Part shown: in pieces, positions 25,659-34,114 of the stretch
Position numbering within the stretch: position 1 is the stretch's first letter
Layout: each line of letters starts with the position of its first letter
Notes under the pieces: generated by a model
Told to the model about the DNA's origin: nothing
Databases searched by the model: none
The model's input: the letters and a program-made list of their open reading frames with translations, nothing else
Translations under genes and position numbers: made by a program
Assembly (NCBI GenBank): GCA_963758945.1
Contig: CAVWXY010000006.1
Coordinates: 682,001-746,000, forward strand
Origin: VAZQ01 sp963758945
GTDB taxonomy: Bacteria; Pseudomonadota; Alphaproteobacteria; Rhizobiales; Xanthobacteraceae
DNA: 64,000 nucleotides
Direction: 5' to 3'

Positions 25659-26518
25659 CCGACCGCCTCCTGCAGATCGAATACCGGCCCTTCGATGCAA
25701 ACGCGGCGAAGCTCTTTCCTGCCGTCGACCTCGAAGGTGCGCACGCAGACGTAGCAGGGCCCGAGCCCGCACGCCATGACCTGCTCCATGGCGACCTGGC
25801 CGGGAATACCGTGCGCCCTGCCGACGCGCTTCATCAGCTGCAGGAGGCGGTTGGAGCCGCAGGTGTAGAACGCGTCAGCTCTCCCTTGCGCGATCAGCCG
25901 CGCGAGGATCGCCTCGACGTTCTCGACCGCGCTGGTGCCGTCGGTGTCGAGCACGCCGATGACCTCGCCGACTCGCGCGAACAGGTCGCCGGCCATGACG
26001 AAGTCCGGGCTGCGCGCGCTCAAGATCGCGGTCACGCCGACGCCGCGCTCGCCGGCGAGCTGGGAGATCGGCGCCAGGGTGGCGAGGCCGACCCCGCGGC
26101 CGAGCACGACGATGTGCTTCCACGCCGGATCGATGCTGAAGCCGACGCCGAGCGGCCCGACCATGTTGAGATCGTCGCCGCGCTCGAGCCGCGCCAGCCC
26201 GTAGGTGCCGCGGCCGACGCACTTGTATAGGAACTCGATACGACCCTTGGCCCGGTCGATGCGGTAAACGCTCTGCGGCCGCCGCAGCCAGAGCTCGCCC
26301 TCATCGGGCGACGGACAGAGCAGGTTGAAGAACTGACCGGGTTTGACCGCCAGCGCCTTGGGCGAGGCATCGACGACCAAGTGCTTGTATTCCGGGTTGA
26401 CCCACTCGTGGGACACGACCGGGCACAGCGCTTCTTCCGCCGGAATGGAGGGCTCGGCTGCCGCCGGCGCGCTCTTGCCTACGATGTAAGGCGCCGATGC
26501 GAACGGCCGGTGCGCCAT
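25652..26518 (-). CDS. pyrK: PyrK-like electron-transfer subunit of dihydroorotate dehydrogenase
   Basis: A 288-residue FAD and [2Fe-2S] protein. The FAD-binding RRPQSVYRIDRAKG (with the R-x-P-x-S/T pattern) is near residue 80, the NAD site starts at VVLGRGVGLATLAPI, and the C-terminal cysteines MACGLGPCYVC with CIEGPVF ligate the cluster. About 25 extra N-terminal residues precede the usual start of the fold. It passes electrons between PyrD and NAD(H). Nothing excludes use of the complex in the reductive direction for orotate breakdown. The shared 22-bp motif lies 130 bases upstream of its start. Confidence 0.87.
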   Translation of the reverse strand: MAHRPFASAPYIVGKSAPAAAEPSIPAEEALCPVVSHEWVNPEYKHLVVDASPKALAVKPGQFFNLLCPSPDEGELWLRRPQSVYRIDRAKGRIEFLYKCVGRGTYGLARLERGDDLNMVGPLGVGFSIDPAWKHIVVLGRGVGLATLAPISQLAGERGVGVTAILSARSPDFVMAGDLFARVGEVIGVLDTDGTSAVENVEAILARLIAQGRADAFYTCGSNRLLQLMKRVGRAHGIPGQVAMEQVMACGLGPCYVCVRTFEVDGRKELRRVCIEGPVFDLQEAVGW

Positions 26519-26549
26519 GTGTCTCGAGCTCGCTGTCTTGCCTTAATCG

Positions 26550-26624
26550 GTCATCCCCGCGAAAGGCCGGGGACCACTGATACTCACCGGATACCCGACG
26601 CGGCCCCTGCTTCGCGGGGACGAC
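26550..26624. repeat. Palindromic repeat upstream of pyrK
   Basis: A 75-bp element opening GTCATCCCCGCGAAAG and closing CTTCGCGGGGACGAC, with inner sequence less symmetric than in the copy at 24569. It is placed between the 22-bp motif and pyrK, so it would be in the pyrK leader RNA. Confidence 0.75.
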
Positions 26625-26647
26625 CTGGGCTCCGACCTAAGCCGCGC

Positions 26648-26669
26648 TTGTAACAAAATCAATATTTTT
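26648..26669. promoter_or_regulatory. Shared AT-rich 22-bp motif, copy 2
   Basis: Same 22 bases as at 16634-16655, in the opposite orientation along the window; here the plus strand reads TTGTAACAAAATCAATA followed by a T-run. Just beyond is a second T-rich block ATATTTTGCACAA. It lies between the XRE regulator stop (26722) and pyrK (start 26518). In both places the motif precedes a minus-strand gene, 157-178 bases (GS-like) and 130-151 bases (pyrK) upstream, but with opposite polarity. The adjacent XRE regulator is a candidate binder. Confidence 0.6.
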
Positions 26670-26721
26670 GCCATATTTTGCACAATCGGTAGCAAGGTAC
26701 CGTTACGCTGACGACCATTGG

Positions 26722-27600
26722 TCACGGCTTGTCCATGAGCGCGCGCATCAAGCGCACCGCCGCGACGCCCTTGAGGGCGCGCTGCCAGAGGTCCCTGGCC
26801 ATCTTCTCGTGCAAGGCAAGCGCCTCCGGCGCCGAGGTGATCATCGCGACCCCGACGCGGATGTTCGGCTGCTCGCCGAGCCGGAACGGGCTGAGCGCCA
26901 GCACCTGCCGATCGGGCTGACGAAACAGCTGGAAGCTCGCATGCGGCAGCGTATCCGGGACGATCCCGATCTGCACGCCGATCGGCTCCTCTTCCATGAG
27001 CCGGACGAAATGGTCGGCCTCCGCTCGCGCCAGCGCGCGCCGCTCGCGCCGCACCTTCTCGGGTAGGCCTAGCCGGCCGACCAGACCGCTTGCGAGGAAA
27101 TGCTCCATCTCGATCGCCGAGATGAGATTCACGATGCCGGGCTGGCGCCGGCGATACTGCTCCTTGCGCTGGCTCAATACCGCGGTGATCTCCTCGACCT
27201 GCGCGAGCGCGCGCTTGCGGCCGGCGAGCGTGTCGGGAATGCTTTCGCGCAAGATGTCGCCGAGCGCCCGGTCGAAGGCGTCGGAGGCGAGCAGGTAGGA
27301 GATCGGGCCGGCGAGCACGATGATGTGCTCGGAAGTTTCCTCGATCTGCCGCATGCGCTCGAAATAGCTCACCGCCGAGGCGATGTATTCGACGCCGACG
27401 CCGAGCAGGGTCGGCACCGAGACCGAGAGCAGCTCCGCGAGCTTCTCCAGGGTCTCGATCTTGGCGAGCTCGCCTTTTTCGAAGCGATAGAGCGCGGTGC
27501 GCGAGATGCCGAGCCTGCCGGCGATCTCGTCGGCGCTCAGCCCGGAGCCGAGGCGAAACGCCTTGAGCCGGTTGCCGATATCGTCGAAACGGATGGCCAT
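26722..27600 (-). CDS. XRE-family transcriptional regulator
   Basis: A 292-residue regulator: an N-terminal Cro/C1-type helix-turn-helix (residues about 8-62, with GLSADEIAGRLGISRTALYRFEKG as the core, here split by the recognition turn) and a 220-residue C-terminal domain of unknown fold, with LAGPISYLLASDAFDRALG and IVPDTLPHASFQLFRQPDRQVL. The second domain may bind a small ligand. It stands between the molybdenum hydroxylase subunits and the pyr genes on the same strand, and 53 bases downstream of its stop is a copy of the 22-bp motif that also marks the GS-like promoter. It may control both loci; this is inference. Confidence 0.88.
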   Translation of the reverse strand: MAIRFDDIGNRLKAFRLGSGLSADEIAGRLGISRTALYRFEKGELAKIETLEKLAELLSVSVPTLLGVGVEYIASAVSYFERMRQIEETSEHIIVLAGPISYLLASDAFDRALGDILRESIPDTLAGRKRALAQVEEITAVLSQRKEQYRRRQPGIVNLISAIEMEHFLASGLVGRLGLPEKVRRERRALARAEADHFVRLMEEEPIGVQIGIVPDTLPHASFQLFRQPDRQVLALSPFRLGEQPNIRVGVAMITSAPEALALHEKMARDLWQRALKGVAAVRLMRALMDKP

Positions 27601-27644
27601 GCGGGGCGCAATACGAATCCGGCCGAGTTCCGGTCCAATCCGCT

Positions 27645-27752
27645 GTCGTCCCCGCGCAAGCGGGGACCCATATTCCAGAGTCGGTGATTATGGGTCCCCG
27701 CTACGGGGTCCCCGCGACGCGGGCGTCGCGGGGTGCCCCTCGCGGGGACGAC
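27645..27752. repeat. Compound palindromic repeat downstream of the coxS-like gene
   Basis: A 108-bp element that begins GTCGTCCCCGCGCAAGC and ends GCGGGGACGAC. It holds GGGACCCATA and TATGGGTCCC as a long inverted repeat and the sub-hairpin CCCCGCGACG-CGGG-CGTCGCGGGG, whose arms are identical to the hairpin at 19065-19088. It occupies most of the 187-bp gap between the coxS-like stop and the XRE start. Confidence 0.85.
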
Positions 27753-27787
27753 AGTCACGTGAGTTGATCAACCGGATGACATAAATC

Positions 27788-28280
27788 TTACGACGATCGT
27801 CCGGCCTGCAGTCGCTTCGCCGCGTCGAGCGTCGCGATGACGATGTTCTGATAGCCGGTGCAGCGGCACAGGTTGCCGGAAATGGCGATCCTCACCTCCC
27901 ACTCGGTCGGGTTGGGATTGTCGCGCAGGAACTCGATCAGCGTGGTCAGCATGCCCGGCGTGCAGAAGCCGCACTGCAGGCCGTGGTGCTCGTGGAACGC
28001 CTGCTGCAGCGGATGCAAGCGTGTCCGCCGACGGGGCGATGCCCTCGACCGTGAGAAGTTCGTGACCATCCGCCTGCACCGCGAGCATCAGGCAGGAGCG
28101 CGCCGAGCGCCCGTCGAGCAGGATGGTGCAGGCGCCGCAGACCCCGTGCTCGCAGCCGAGATGGGTGCCGGTGAGGCCGAGCTGGTGGCGCAGGAAATCG
28201 GCGAGCGTGTGGCGGACCTCGACCTCTTCCTCATAGCGCTTGCCGTTGACGGTCAGCGTGATCTTCCGGGTTTCGCCCAT
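27788..28280 (-). pseudogene. Molybdenum hydroxylase [2Fe-2S] small subunit, frameshifted
   Basis: CoxS/XdhC-type iron-sulfur subunit, about 163 residues once repaired. The first frame gives CEHGVCGACTILLDG with a fourth Cys in ARSC, the plant-type cluster; the second frame gives HGLQCGFCTPGM and GNLCRCTGYQN, the second cluster. The two frames join at 28017-28018, where one extra A on the plus strand (T on the coding strand) turns DTLHPLQQ into DTLASAAAG. All eight Cys ligands survive, so the break is recent or a sequencing error. The ATG at 28280 is 9 bases after the medium-subunit stop; the large subunit is divergent at 29425. Confidence 0.85.
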
Positions 28281-28289
28281 CCCGATCTC

Positions 28290-29180
28290 CTAATGCGGCC
28301 GCGCCTGAGCGGCCTCGGTGCCGGTGAGGCGGGCGTGGGCCTTCTCCAGCGCGCGGCGCGACAGCACCGCCGCCAAATGCTGGCGGTAGGACGCCGGCGC
28401 GTGCACGTCGTCGATCGCCTCGAGCTTGCGACAGCTCTCGCAGGCGTCGCGGAACAACTCCTTGCCGGGCACTTGTCCGAGCAGCGCCTGCTCGAGCTCG
28501 CGCGCGCGGACCGGCGCCGTACCCATGCCTCCGATGGTCACGGAGACGCGGCTGAGCTTGCCGCCGGCGTCCGCCTCGATCATGGCGGCGGCCGAGGTGA
28601 TGGCGAAATCGCCGTGCCGGCGTGCGAATTCGATGAAGGCGTAGCCCTGGTTGTTCGGCCAGGGCGGGAACCGCACGCCGACCACGAGCTCGTTCGGCTC
28701 GATGGCGGGTGTCATATAAGCGACCGGAAACTGCGCGAACGGCAGCTCGCGCTGCCCGTTGGGACTCGCGACCGTGACGGTGGCGTCGTAGCCGGTCGCG
28801 AGCGAGACCAGCTCCGCCGCCGGATCGAGATGGCAGAGCGAGCCGCCGATGGTGCCGCGGTTGCGGGTCTGCCGGTGGCCCACCTGCAGCAGCGCCTCAT
28901 GCATGATCGGCCAGCGCGTGCGCACCACGTCGGAGAACTCAAGGTCGCGCTGGCGCGTCATGGCGCCGATTTCGAGCGCGCCGCCCGTCTCGCGGATATA
29001 GGACAGCCCCTCGACGCGATTAAGGTCGATGATGTGGTCGGGCTGCACGAAGCGGAAGTTGAGCATGGGCATCAGCGATTGCCCGCCCGCGAGCAGCTTG
29101 GCGTTTTCGAGCCGGTCGAGCAGGCCGACGGTCTCGCCGACGGTTTTCGGATCGTGGTAGCGGAACGGCGGTGGCTTCAT
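28290..29180 (-). CDS. Molybdenum hydroxylase FAD-binding medium subunit (CoxM-like)
   Basis: A 296-residue FAD subunit of a xanthine-oxidase-family enzyme. The ATG at 29180 (MKPPPFRYHDPKTVGE) matches CoxM-like starts; the frame is open to 29231 but adds an unrelated leader. FAD motifs are LLAGGQSLMPMLNFR (about residues 30-45) and NRGTIGGSLCHLDPAAEL (about 105-122). It hands electrons from the [2Fe-2S] subunit to an acceptor. The large subunit at 29425 lies divergently, so both sides share the 244-bp region that contains AT-rich sequence and a small palindrome. Confidence 0.92.
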   Translation of the reverse strand: MKPPPFRYHDPKTVGETVGLLDRLENAKLLAGGQSLMPMLNFRFVQPDHIIDLNRVEGLSYIRETGGALEIGAMTRQRDLEFSDVVRTRWPIMHEALLQVGHRQTRNRGTIGGSLCHLDPAAELVSLATGYDATVTVASPNGQRELPFAQFPVAYMTPAIEPNELVVGVRFPPWPNNQGYAFIEFARRHGDFAITSAAAMIEADAGGKLSRVSVTIGGMGTAPVRARELEQALLGQVPGKELFRDACESCRKLEAIDDVHAPASYRQHLAAVLSRRALEKAHARLTGTEAAQARPH

Positions 29181-29260
29181 CTGCGCGGATCCGACCTCGT
29201 TGGCGTGTGGCTTCTTTACATAGATTGGCAACTGTGCATCAATTCAAAAAAAACGCAATT

Positions 29261-29274
29261 TCCCAAATATGGGA
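29261..29274. promoter_or_regulatory. Palindrome between divergent molybdenum hydroxylase genes
   Basis: TCCCA-AATA-TGGGA within an AT-rich stretch (29219-29275) that also has an eight-A run. It lies between the medium-subunit start (29180, minus) and large-subunit start (29425, plus) and is a candidate operator for coordinated control. Short arms make this tentative. Confidence 0.35.
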
Positions 29275-29424
29275 CACGTCCGGCGGTGACCGTTCCTGCC
29301 TTTAGCGACGCGCGCCGCAGTGGCGGTGGCATCCGATGACGCCAGCGCCGCTTCAATGTCACGCGCCACGAGGAATCGAGGGAGCCGTGGGCCGGCGCGG
29401 TCTCGCCCGCGCGGCTGCGCGCCG

Positions 29425-31740
29425 ATGACCGCCGGCAGCACCAGATGGATCGGCAGGTCGGTCGAGCGGCTGGAGGATCCGCCGCTGGTCCGGGGCCGCG
29501 GCCGCTTCGCCGGCGATATCGTCTTTCCCCACCAGCTCCACATGCGCGTGGTGCGCGCCAACCACGCGCATGCCAAGATCCTTTCGATCGACCTCGCGGC
29601 GGCGCGCGCCTTGCGCGGCGTGGCGGCGGTCTGGTCGGCGGCCGACATTGCCGACGTGCCGCCGATCGATTTCCGCGAGGGGCGGATACCCTCGCTCGAG
29701 CCTTACCGGCAACCGGTGCTGGCGGCCGACCGCGTGCGCTACGTCGGCGAACCGGTCGCCGCCGTTTTCGCCGCAGACCCTTACGTCGCCGAGGACGCTG
29801 CCGACCTCGTTGCGGTCGCGATCGAGGAGCTGCCGATCCTCATGGCCGCGGAAGCCGAGCCGGGCGAGTTCTCGCCCGGCCGCGACACCGAAGTGGCGGT
29901 GATCCGCCAGGGCTACGGCGACGTCGACGCGGAGTTTCGCTCCGCCCCCGTCGTGGTCGAGCTCGAGCTCGCGATCGGCCGCCATTCCGGCGTGCCGCTC
30001 GAGGCGAGAGGCGCGATCGGCCGCTACGACGCCGCGCGCGATCTGCTCGAGCTGCACGGCGCCGCCAAGGTGCCGCATCGCAATCGCGATTTGCTCGCGC
30101 GCATGCTCGGCCTCGCGCCGTCCTCGATCCATGTGCACGAGTCGCATGTGGGTGGCGGCTTCGGCATCCGCGGCGAGCTCTATCCGGAGGACGTGCTGGT
30201 CTGCGTCGCGGCAATGCGGCTCGGCCGGCCGGTGAAATGGATCGAGGACCGGCGCGAGCACCTGGTCGCCGCCAATCACTCGCGCCAGCAGCTCCACCGC
30301 GTTCGCGCGGCGGTCGACGGCGAGGGCCGCATCCTCGCCATCGACGACCGCTATTTCCACGACCAGGGCGCCTATGTGCGCACCCATGCCGCGCGCGTCG
30401 TGCACATGACGGCGGGCATTCTGCCGGGGCCGTATCGGGTCCCCGCCTATCGCGCGGTCGGCCACTTTCGCCTCACCAACAAGACGCCGGCGGCGACCTA
30501 TCGCGCGCCGGGGCGCTACGAGACCACCTTCGTGCGCGAGCGGCTCATCGACGCCATCGCGACCCGGCTCGGCATGGATCCGAACGACGTGCGCCGGCGC
30601 AATGCCATCAGCGCCGATGAAATGCCGTATCACCGGCCGCTGGAAGCGCTGGGCGAGGAGATCGAGCACGATTCCGGCGACTATGTCGGGCTCCTCGACA
30701 AGCTCCTGGCCGCGCTCGATTGGGGCGAGCTCAAGGCCTCGCTGGCGCGCCGCCGCGCCGCCGGCGAGGCGGTCGGTGCCGGCTTTGCGATGTTCGTGGA
30801 GAAGAGCGGGCTGGGCCCCGCCGACGGCGTACGCATCGAGGTCGATACCGCGGGCAGCGTCGAGCTCATCACCGGCGGAGCCTCGCTCGGCCAGGGCTTC
30901 GAAACCGTGATGGCGCAGGTCTGCGCTGAGACCCTGGGCGTCGACTACAAGCGGGTGCGCGTGACCCACGGCCAGACCGACCGCATCGCCTACGGCATCG
31001 GCGCGCATGCTTCGCGCGCGACGGTGATGACGGCATCCGCCACCCACAACGGCGCTGTAAATCTCAGGACGAAAGCGATCGAAGTGGCGGCCGAGCTGAT
31101 GCAGGCGCGTCCCGACGCGCTCGATATCGTCGACGGCAAGGTGGTGCGCAAGGATCAGCCCGCGGGGGCTTCGATGAGCCTGGGCGAGATTGCGGGTCAC
31201 CTTGCGCCGACCTCGAAGACGCTCGGCGGGCGCGCGCCCGGCCTCTCGGCCGAGGGCTGGTTCCGGGTGGAGCATCAGGTCTATCCCTACGGCATCCATT
31301 TCGCCGTCGTGAAGGTCGACCGCGACACCGGCGGCGTGCAGATCGAGCGCTATGTCATCGCCTACGATATCGGGCGCGCCATCAACCCTGCGCTGGTGGA
31401 AGGGCAGATCGTCGGCGGCTTCGCGCAAGGTCTGGGTGGGGCGCTGCTTGAGGAGTTCACCTACACCGAGCGCGGCGACCCGCTGGCGACGACCTTTGCG
31501 GATTACCTCATGCCGACGGCGCGCGAGACGCCCAGGGTCGAGGTCATGCTGCGCGAGGACTACACCAGCCCACTCAATCCGCTCGGCATCAAGGGCGCGG
31601 GCGAGAGCGGGATCACCGGGGTCGGCGCGGCGATCGCCTCCGCCATCGACGAGGCTATCGGCGCGCCGGGCGCGGTGACGCAACTGCCGGTGACGCCACA
31701 GCGCCTCAAAGCGATCCTGAACGGCCGACGCAGCCGGTAG
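29425..31740 (+). CDS. Molybdenum hydroxylase large subunit (CoxL-like, loop TYRAPGR)
   Basis: A 771-residue Mo-MCD-binding catalytic subunit. ATG 29425 gives MTAGSTRWIGRSVERLEDPPLVRG, the usual start of this family. Cofactor motifs are HVGGGFGIRGELYPED near residue 240, the active-site loop TYRAPGRYETTF near 355, GGASLGQGFETV and the catalytic Glu in IKGAGESGITG near 730. The loop is not the AYRCSFR of CO dehydrogenase, so the substrate is another compound, typically an aldehyde or N-heterocycle. It is transcribed away from its probable medium and small subunits at 28290 and 27788. Confidence 0.92.
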   Translation: MTAGSTRWIGRSVERLEDPPLVRGRGRFAGDIVFPHQLHMRVVRANHAHAKILSIDLAAARALRGVAAVWSAADIADVPPIDFREGRIPSLEPYRQPVLAADRVRYVGEPVAAVFAADPYVAEDAADLVAVAIEELPILMAAEAEPGEFSPGRDTEVAVIRQGYGDVDAEFRSAPVVVELELAIGRHSGVPLEARGAIGRYDAARDLLELHGAAKVPHRNRDLLARMLGLAPSSIHVHESHVGGGFGIRGELYPEDVLVCVAAMRLGRPVKWIEDRREHLVAANHSRQQLHRVRAAVDGEGRILAIDDRYFHDQGAYVRTHAARVVHMTAGILPGPYRVPAYRAVGHFRLTNKTPAATYRAPGRYETTFVRERLIDAIATRLGMDPNDVRRRNAISADEMPYHRPLEALGEEIEHDSGDYVGLLDKLLAALDWGELKASLARRRAAGEAVGAGFAMFVEKSGLGPADGVRIEVDTAGSVELITGGASLGQGFETVMAQVCAETLGVDYKRVRVTHGQTDRIAYGIGAHASRATVMTASATHNGAVNLRTKAIEVAAELMQARPDALDIVDGKVVRKDQPAGASMSLGEIAGHLAPTSKTLGGRAPGLSAEGWFRVEHQVYPYGIHFAVVKVDRDTGGVQIERYVIAYDIGRAINPALVEGQIVGGFAQGLGGALLEEFTYTERGDPLATTFADYLMPTARETPRVEVMLREDYTSPLNPLGIKGAGESGITGVGAAIASAIDEAIGAPGAVTQLPVTPQRLKAILNGRRSR

Positions 31741-31771
31741 TCGCATGGAGCCTAGCAGGCTGCTGAAGAAC

Positions 31772-32098
31772 TCACCATTTGCGAGCCTTGAAGGTTGATT
31801 CGTCGCCGAGATGGAAGCTGATTGCGCCGTTGATCGTACCATCATCGTCGAGTTCGGCCCATCCATCCCCGGAGACGGGGTCCATCTCGTCGGAGCCTTG
31901 CCAGGTGAAGTCGGCGGCATCGGCAAAGAGGGTACAATCGAGGCCGCCGACCACGCATCCGAACTTGAACTCACCGAGCCCGTTAGCTTTGAACTGGATG
32001 TAGGCGGGCTCAACCATGTCCAAGTAATCATTGTCCCAGAGCCCCATCTCGATGATCCGCCACTTGCCGATCAGCGCGCTCTTGGCGCCGCGCCTCAT
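31772..32098 (-). CDS. Conserved acidic protein of unknown function, coupled to the transposase
   Basis: A 108-residue acidic protein starting MRRGAKSALIGKWRIIEM and containing VEPAYIQFKANGLGEFKFGC, TWQGSDEMDP and ending SFHLGDESTFKARKW. No signal peptide or membrane helix is visible. Its ATG overlaps the transposase stop (ATGA at 32095-32098), so it is translationally coupled, and its stop is 16 bases inside the IS terminal repeat, so it moves with the element. I do not recognise a characterised function; proteins of this look occur as short hypothetical genes in Rhizobiales. It may be a captured host gene or a transposition modulator. Confidence 0.7.
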   Translation of the reverse strand: MRRGAKSALIGKWRIIEMGLWDNDYLDMVEPAYIQFKANGLGEFKFGCVVGGLDCTLFADAADFTWQGSDEMDPVSGDGWAELDDDGTINGAISFHLGDESTFKARKW

Positions 32099-33195
32099 GC
32101 GGCCTCCAGAAGCTTGGGTATTCGCACCAGATTGTAGGCCAGGATTGCGAAGATGAAGACGGCTTGCACCTTGGCAAGCCCGCGGACTTTGACCTGCGCC
32201 AATCCTCCGATCGTCTTGGTCCAGCCGAAGATTTCTTCGATCCGTTTGCGGATGACCTGGCTGATCGCGTAACCGGGATGTCGGGTGATGCGACCGTCGA
32301 CGGCCGTCTTGCGGGTTTTGCCCGTCTTGGTGACGTGACCGTTGATCGCGATGTGGGGCGTCACTTGGCATTCACGCAGCGCCTCGATGAACTCGACGAC
32401 GTCGTAGGCCTTGTCGGCGCCGAGCGTGACCCGCTGCCCGGCAGGCCGATGATTGTCGATGAGGGTGAGGGCCGCCTCGCGCTCGGCTGTGCCGGTCGCT
32501 TGCGTCACGTCGCCGGCAACCACCAAGCCGTTGCGGTTCTCCATCAGGACATGGCCCATGTAGCACAGCCGGCTCTCCTGGCCGTCGCCCCTCCGGTAGA
32601 GCTTGGCATCGGGATCTGTCGTGCTTTCGTGGGTTTCATTCGACCGTTTCTCACGGCGGAAGTTACGCTCGCCGTTGCGGCCGTCATCGGGCGGCTGGCC
32701 GCCACCGTCCTTCGGCCGGAAGCTCTTCATCGAAGCCCAGGCCTTCAGCAGCGTTCCATCCACCGAGAAGTGGTCGCTCGATAGAAGTCGCTTCACCTTC
32801 CGTAGCGACAGCAAGCTGGATAAGAACTCGCGCGCCACATCGGCCTCAAGAAGCCGGTCACGGTTCTTCGTAAAGACCGTAGCGTCCCAGACGGCATCGT
32901 CGATCGACAGACCGACAAACCAGCGAAACAGAAGATTGTAGTTGATCTGTTCCATCAACTGCCGTTCCGAACGCACGGTGAAGAATGCCTGCAGCAGTGT
33001 GGCCCGCAGAAGATATTCCGGCGGAATCGAAGGCCGCCCCGTATGCGAATAGAGCTCCTCAAACCGGCCCGACAGCGCCGCAAGCACCTCATTCACCAGC
33101 GCTCGGATCGCTCGCAGCGGATGATCCGCCGCGATCCGCTCCTCCAGCCCGATATACGAAAAAAGCCCTTCCGATCCTCGCTGCTCCCCGCGCAT
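32095..33195 (-). CDS. IS5-family (IS1182-like) transposase
   Basis: A 366-residue DDE transposase. It begins MRGEQRGSEGLFSYIGLEERI, contains the N-terminal transposase domain (GRPSIPPEYLLRATLLQAFF), and catalytic residues can be placed as Asp in HFSVDGTLLKAW, Asp in LGADKAYDV and Glu in IRKRIEEIFGWTKT, which also shows the Y/R-E signature layout (R-x3-E-x6-K). The frame is complete, so the element may still be active. Its stop overlaps the start of the passenger gene. Confidence 0.92.
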   Translation of the reverse strand: MRGEQRGSEGLFSYIGLEERIAADHPLRAIRALVNEVLAALSGRFEELYSHTGRPSIPPEYLLRATLLQAFFTVRSERQLMEQINYNLLFRWFVGLSIDDAVWDATVFTKNRDRLLEADVAREFLSSLLSLRKVKRLLSSDHFSVDGTLLKAWASMKSFRPKDGGGQPPDDGRNGERNFRREKRSNETHESTTDPDAKLYRRGDGQESRLCYMGHVLMENRNGLVVAGDVTQATGTAEREAALTLIDNHRPAGQRVTLGADKAYDVVEFIEALRECQVTPHIAINGHVTKTGKTRKTAVDGRITRHPGYAISQVIRKRIEEIFGWTKTIGGLAQVKVRGLAKVQAVFIFAILAYNLVRIPKLLEAA

Positions 33196-33275
33196 GGCAA
33201 ATCACCTTCGTCCCTGCAAACGACGGAATCACGATCAGCCCTTGCAGTCGAGAGAGTTTTTCAGCAGCCTGCTAG

Positions 33276-34114
33276 GGCCTGTCTTCAGTTGGGGGATTCC
33301 CAAATCAGTGATTGAGTGATTTATGGGTGGTCGGCCTAAGGAGGGGCCGACCGATGCGGCGCTATGCATTGCGGGACGACCAGTGGGATCGGATCAAGGA
33401 TTTTCTGCCGGGCCGCGAAGGCCATGTCGGAGGCACGGCAGCAGACAATCGCCTGTTCGTCGAGGCTGTTTTGTTTAGATACCGAGCCGGCATTCCTTGG
33501 CGTGATCTGCCGGCGCGCTTTGGCGATTGGAAGATCGTCCATCAGCGCTTCAATCGATGGGCGAAGGGCGGTGTTTTCGAGCGTATTTTCAAGCTGTTGG
33601 CCAGCGATCGCGATAATGAGTACATGATGATCGACGCCACAATCGTGCGTGCGCACCAGCACAGCGCCGGCGCACGAAAAAAAACGGCGCGCAAGCGATC
33701 GGCCGATCCCGCGGTGGATTGACCACCAAAATTCACGCGCTCGTCGATGCTCTCGGCAATCCCGTCGAATTGATGCTCACGCCAGGACAGGCCAATGACC
33801 TCATTTGCGCACAGCCGTTGCTCGAGGAGTCCGATCCAGAGGCTCTGATCGGCGACACCGCATACGACGCCGATGTCTTCATCGAGGCTCTTGCCGAGCG
33901 GCAAATCACCCCGGTGATTCCTTCACATCCCCGCCGCAAGAAACCACGGCCCTGCGATTTTGCCCTCTACTGCGAGCGCAATCTCGTCGAGCGCTTCTTC
34001 AACAAACTCAAGCACTTTCGCGCTATTGCCACGCGCTATGACAAACTCGCCAGAAATTTCCTCGCCGGCGTCCAGCTTGCCTCGGCTATCATTCTCCTCA
34101 ACTGAGGACAGGCC
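33276..34114 (+). mobile_element. IS5-family, IS427-group insertion sequence (839 bp)
   Basis: Ends are GGCCTGTCTTCAGTT at the left and the complement of GGCCTGTCCTCAGTT at the right. CTAG occurs just outside each end (33272-33275 and 34115-34118), a 4-bp target duplication typical of this group. The left CTAG is the same copy that ends the neighbouring IS, so the two elements abut. It holds two overlapping frames joined by a programmed -1 shift. Confidence 0.88.
33354..34105 (+). CDS. IS427-group transposase, orfA/orfB with -1 frameshift
   Basis: orfA runs 33354-33722 (122 residues, MRRYALRDDQWDRIKDFLPG) after AAGGAGGGG; the orfB frame reaches 34105. The switch is at a run of eight A (33677-33684), where a -1 slip continues as one protein of about 250 residues. 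DDE residues are Asp in YMMIDATIVRAH, Asp in IGDTAYDADVF and Glu in CERNLVERFFNKLK. This is the usual layout for IS427-type elements, so the frame change is programmed, not decay. Nothing else looks damaged and the IS may be active. Confidence 0.88.

Larger units (their letters stand above)
31756..33271 (-). mobile_element. IS5-family insertion sequence (1516 bp) with passenger gene
   Basis: Terminal inverted repeats are CAGGCTGCTGAAGAACTC at the left and, on the opposite strand at the right, CAGGCTGCTGAAAAACTC, differing at one of these 18 positions. CTAG flanks both ends (31752-31755 and 33272-33275) as a likely 4-bp target duplication. It carries a full DDE transposase and an overlapping 108-residue passenger ORF, both on the minus strand. 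It sits directly downstream of the molybdenum hydroxylase large subunit and abuts a second IS. Confidence 0.88.

Noticed and set aside
29225..29240. Sigma-54 type promoter (TTGGCAACTGTGCATC)
   Set aside because: The GG-to-GC spacing is about three bases too short for a -24/-12 promoter.
33677..33722. Frameshift decay of the IS427-group transposase
   Set aside because: The frame change is at a run of eight A with the -1 direction that is usual for programmed shifting in this IS group, and both frames are otherwise intact.
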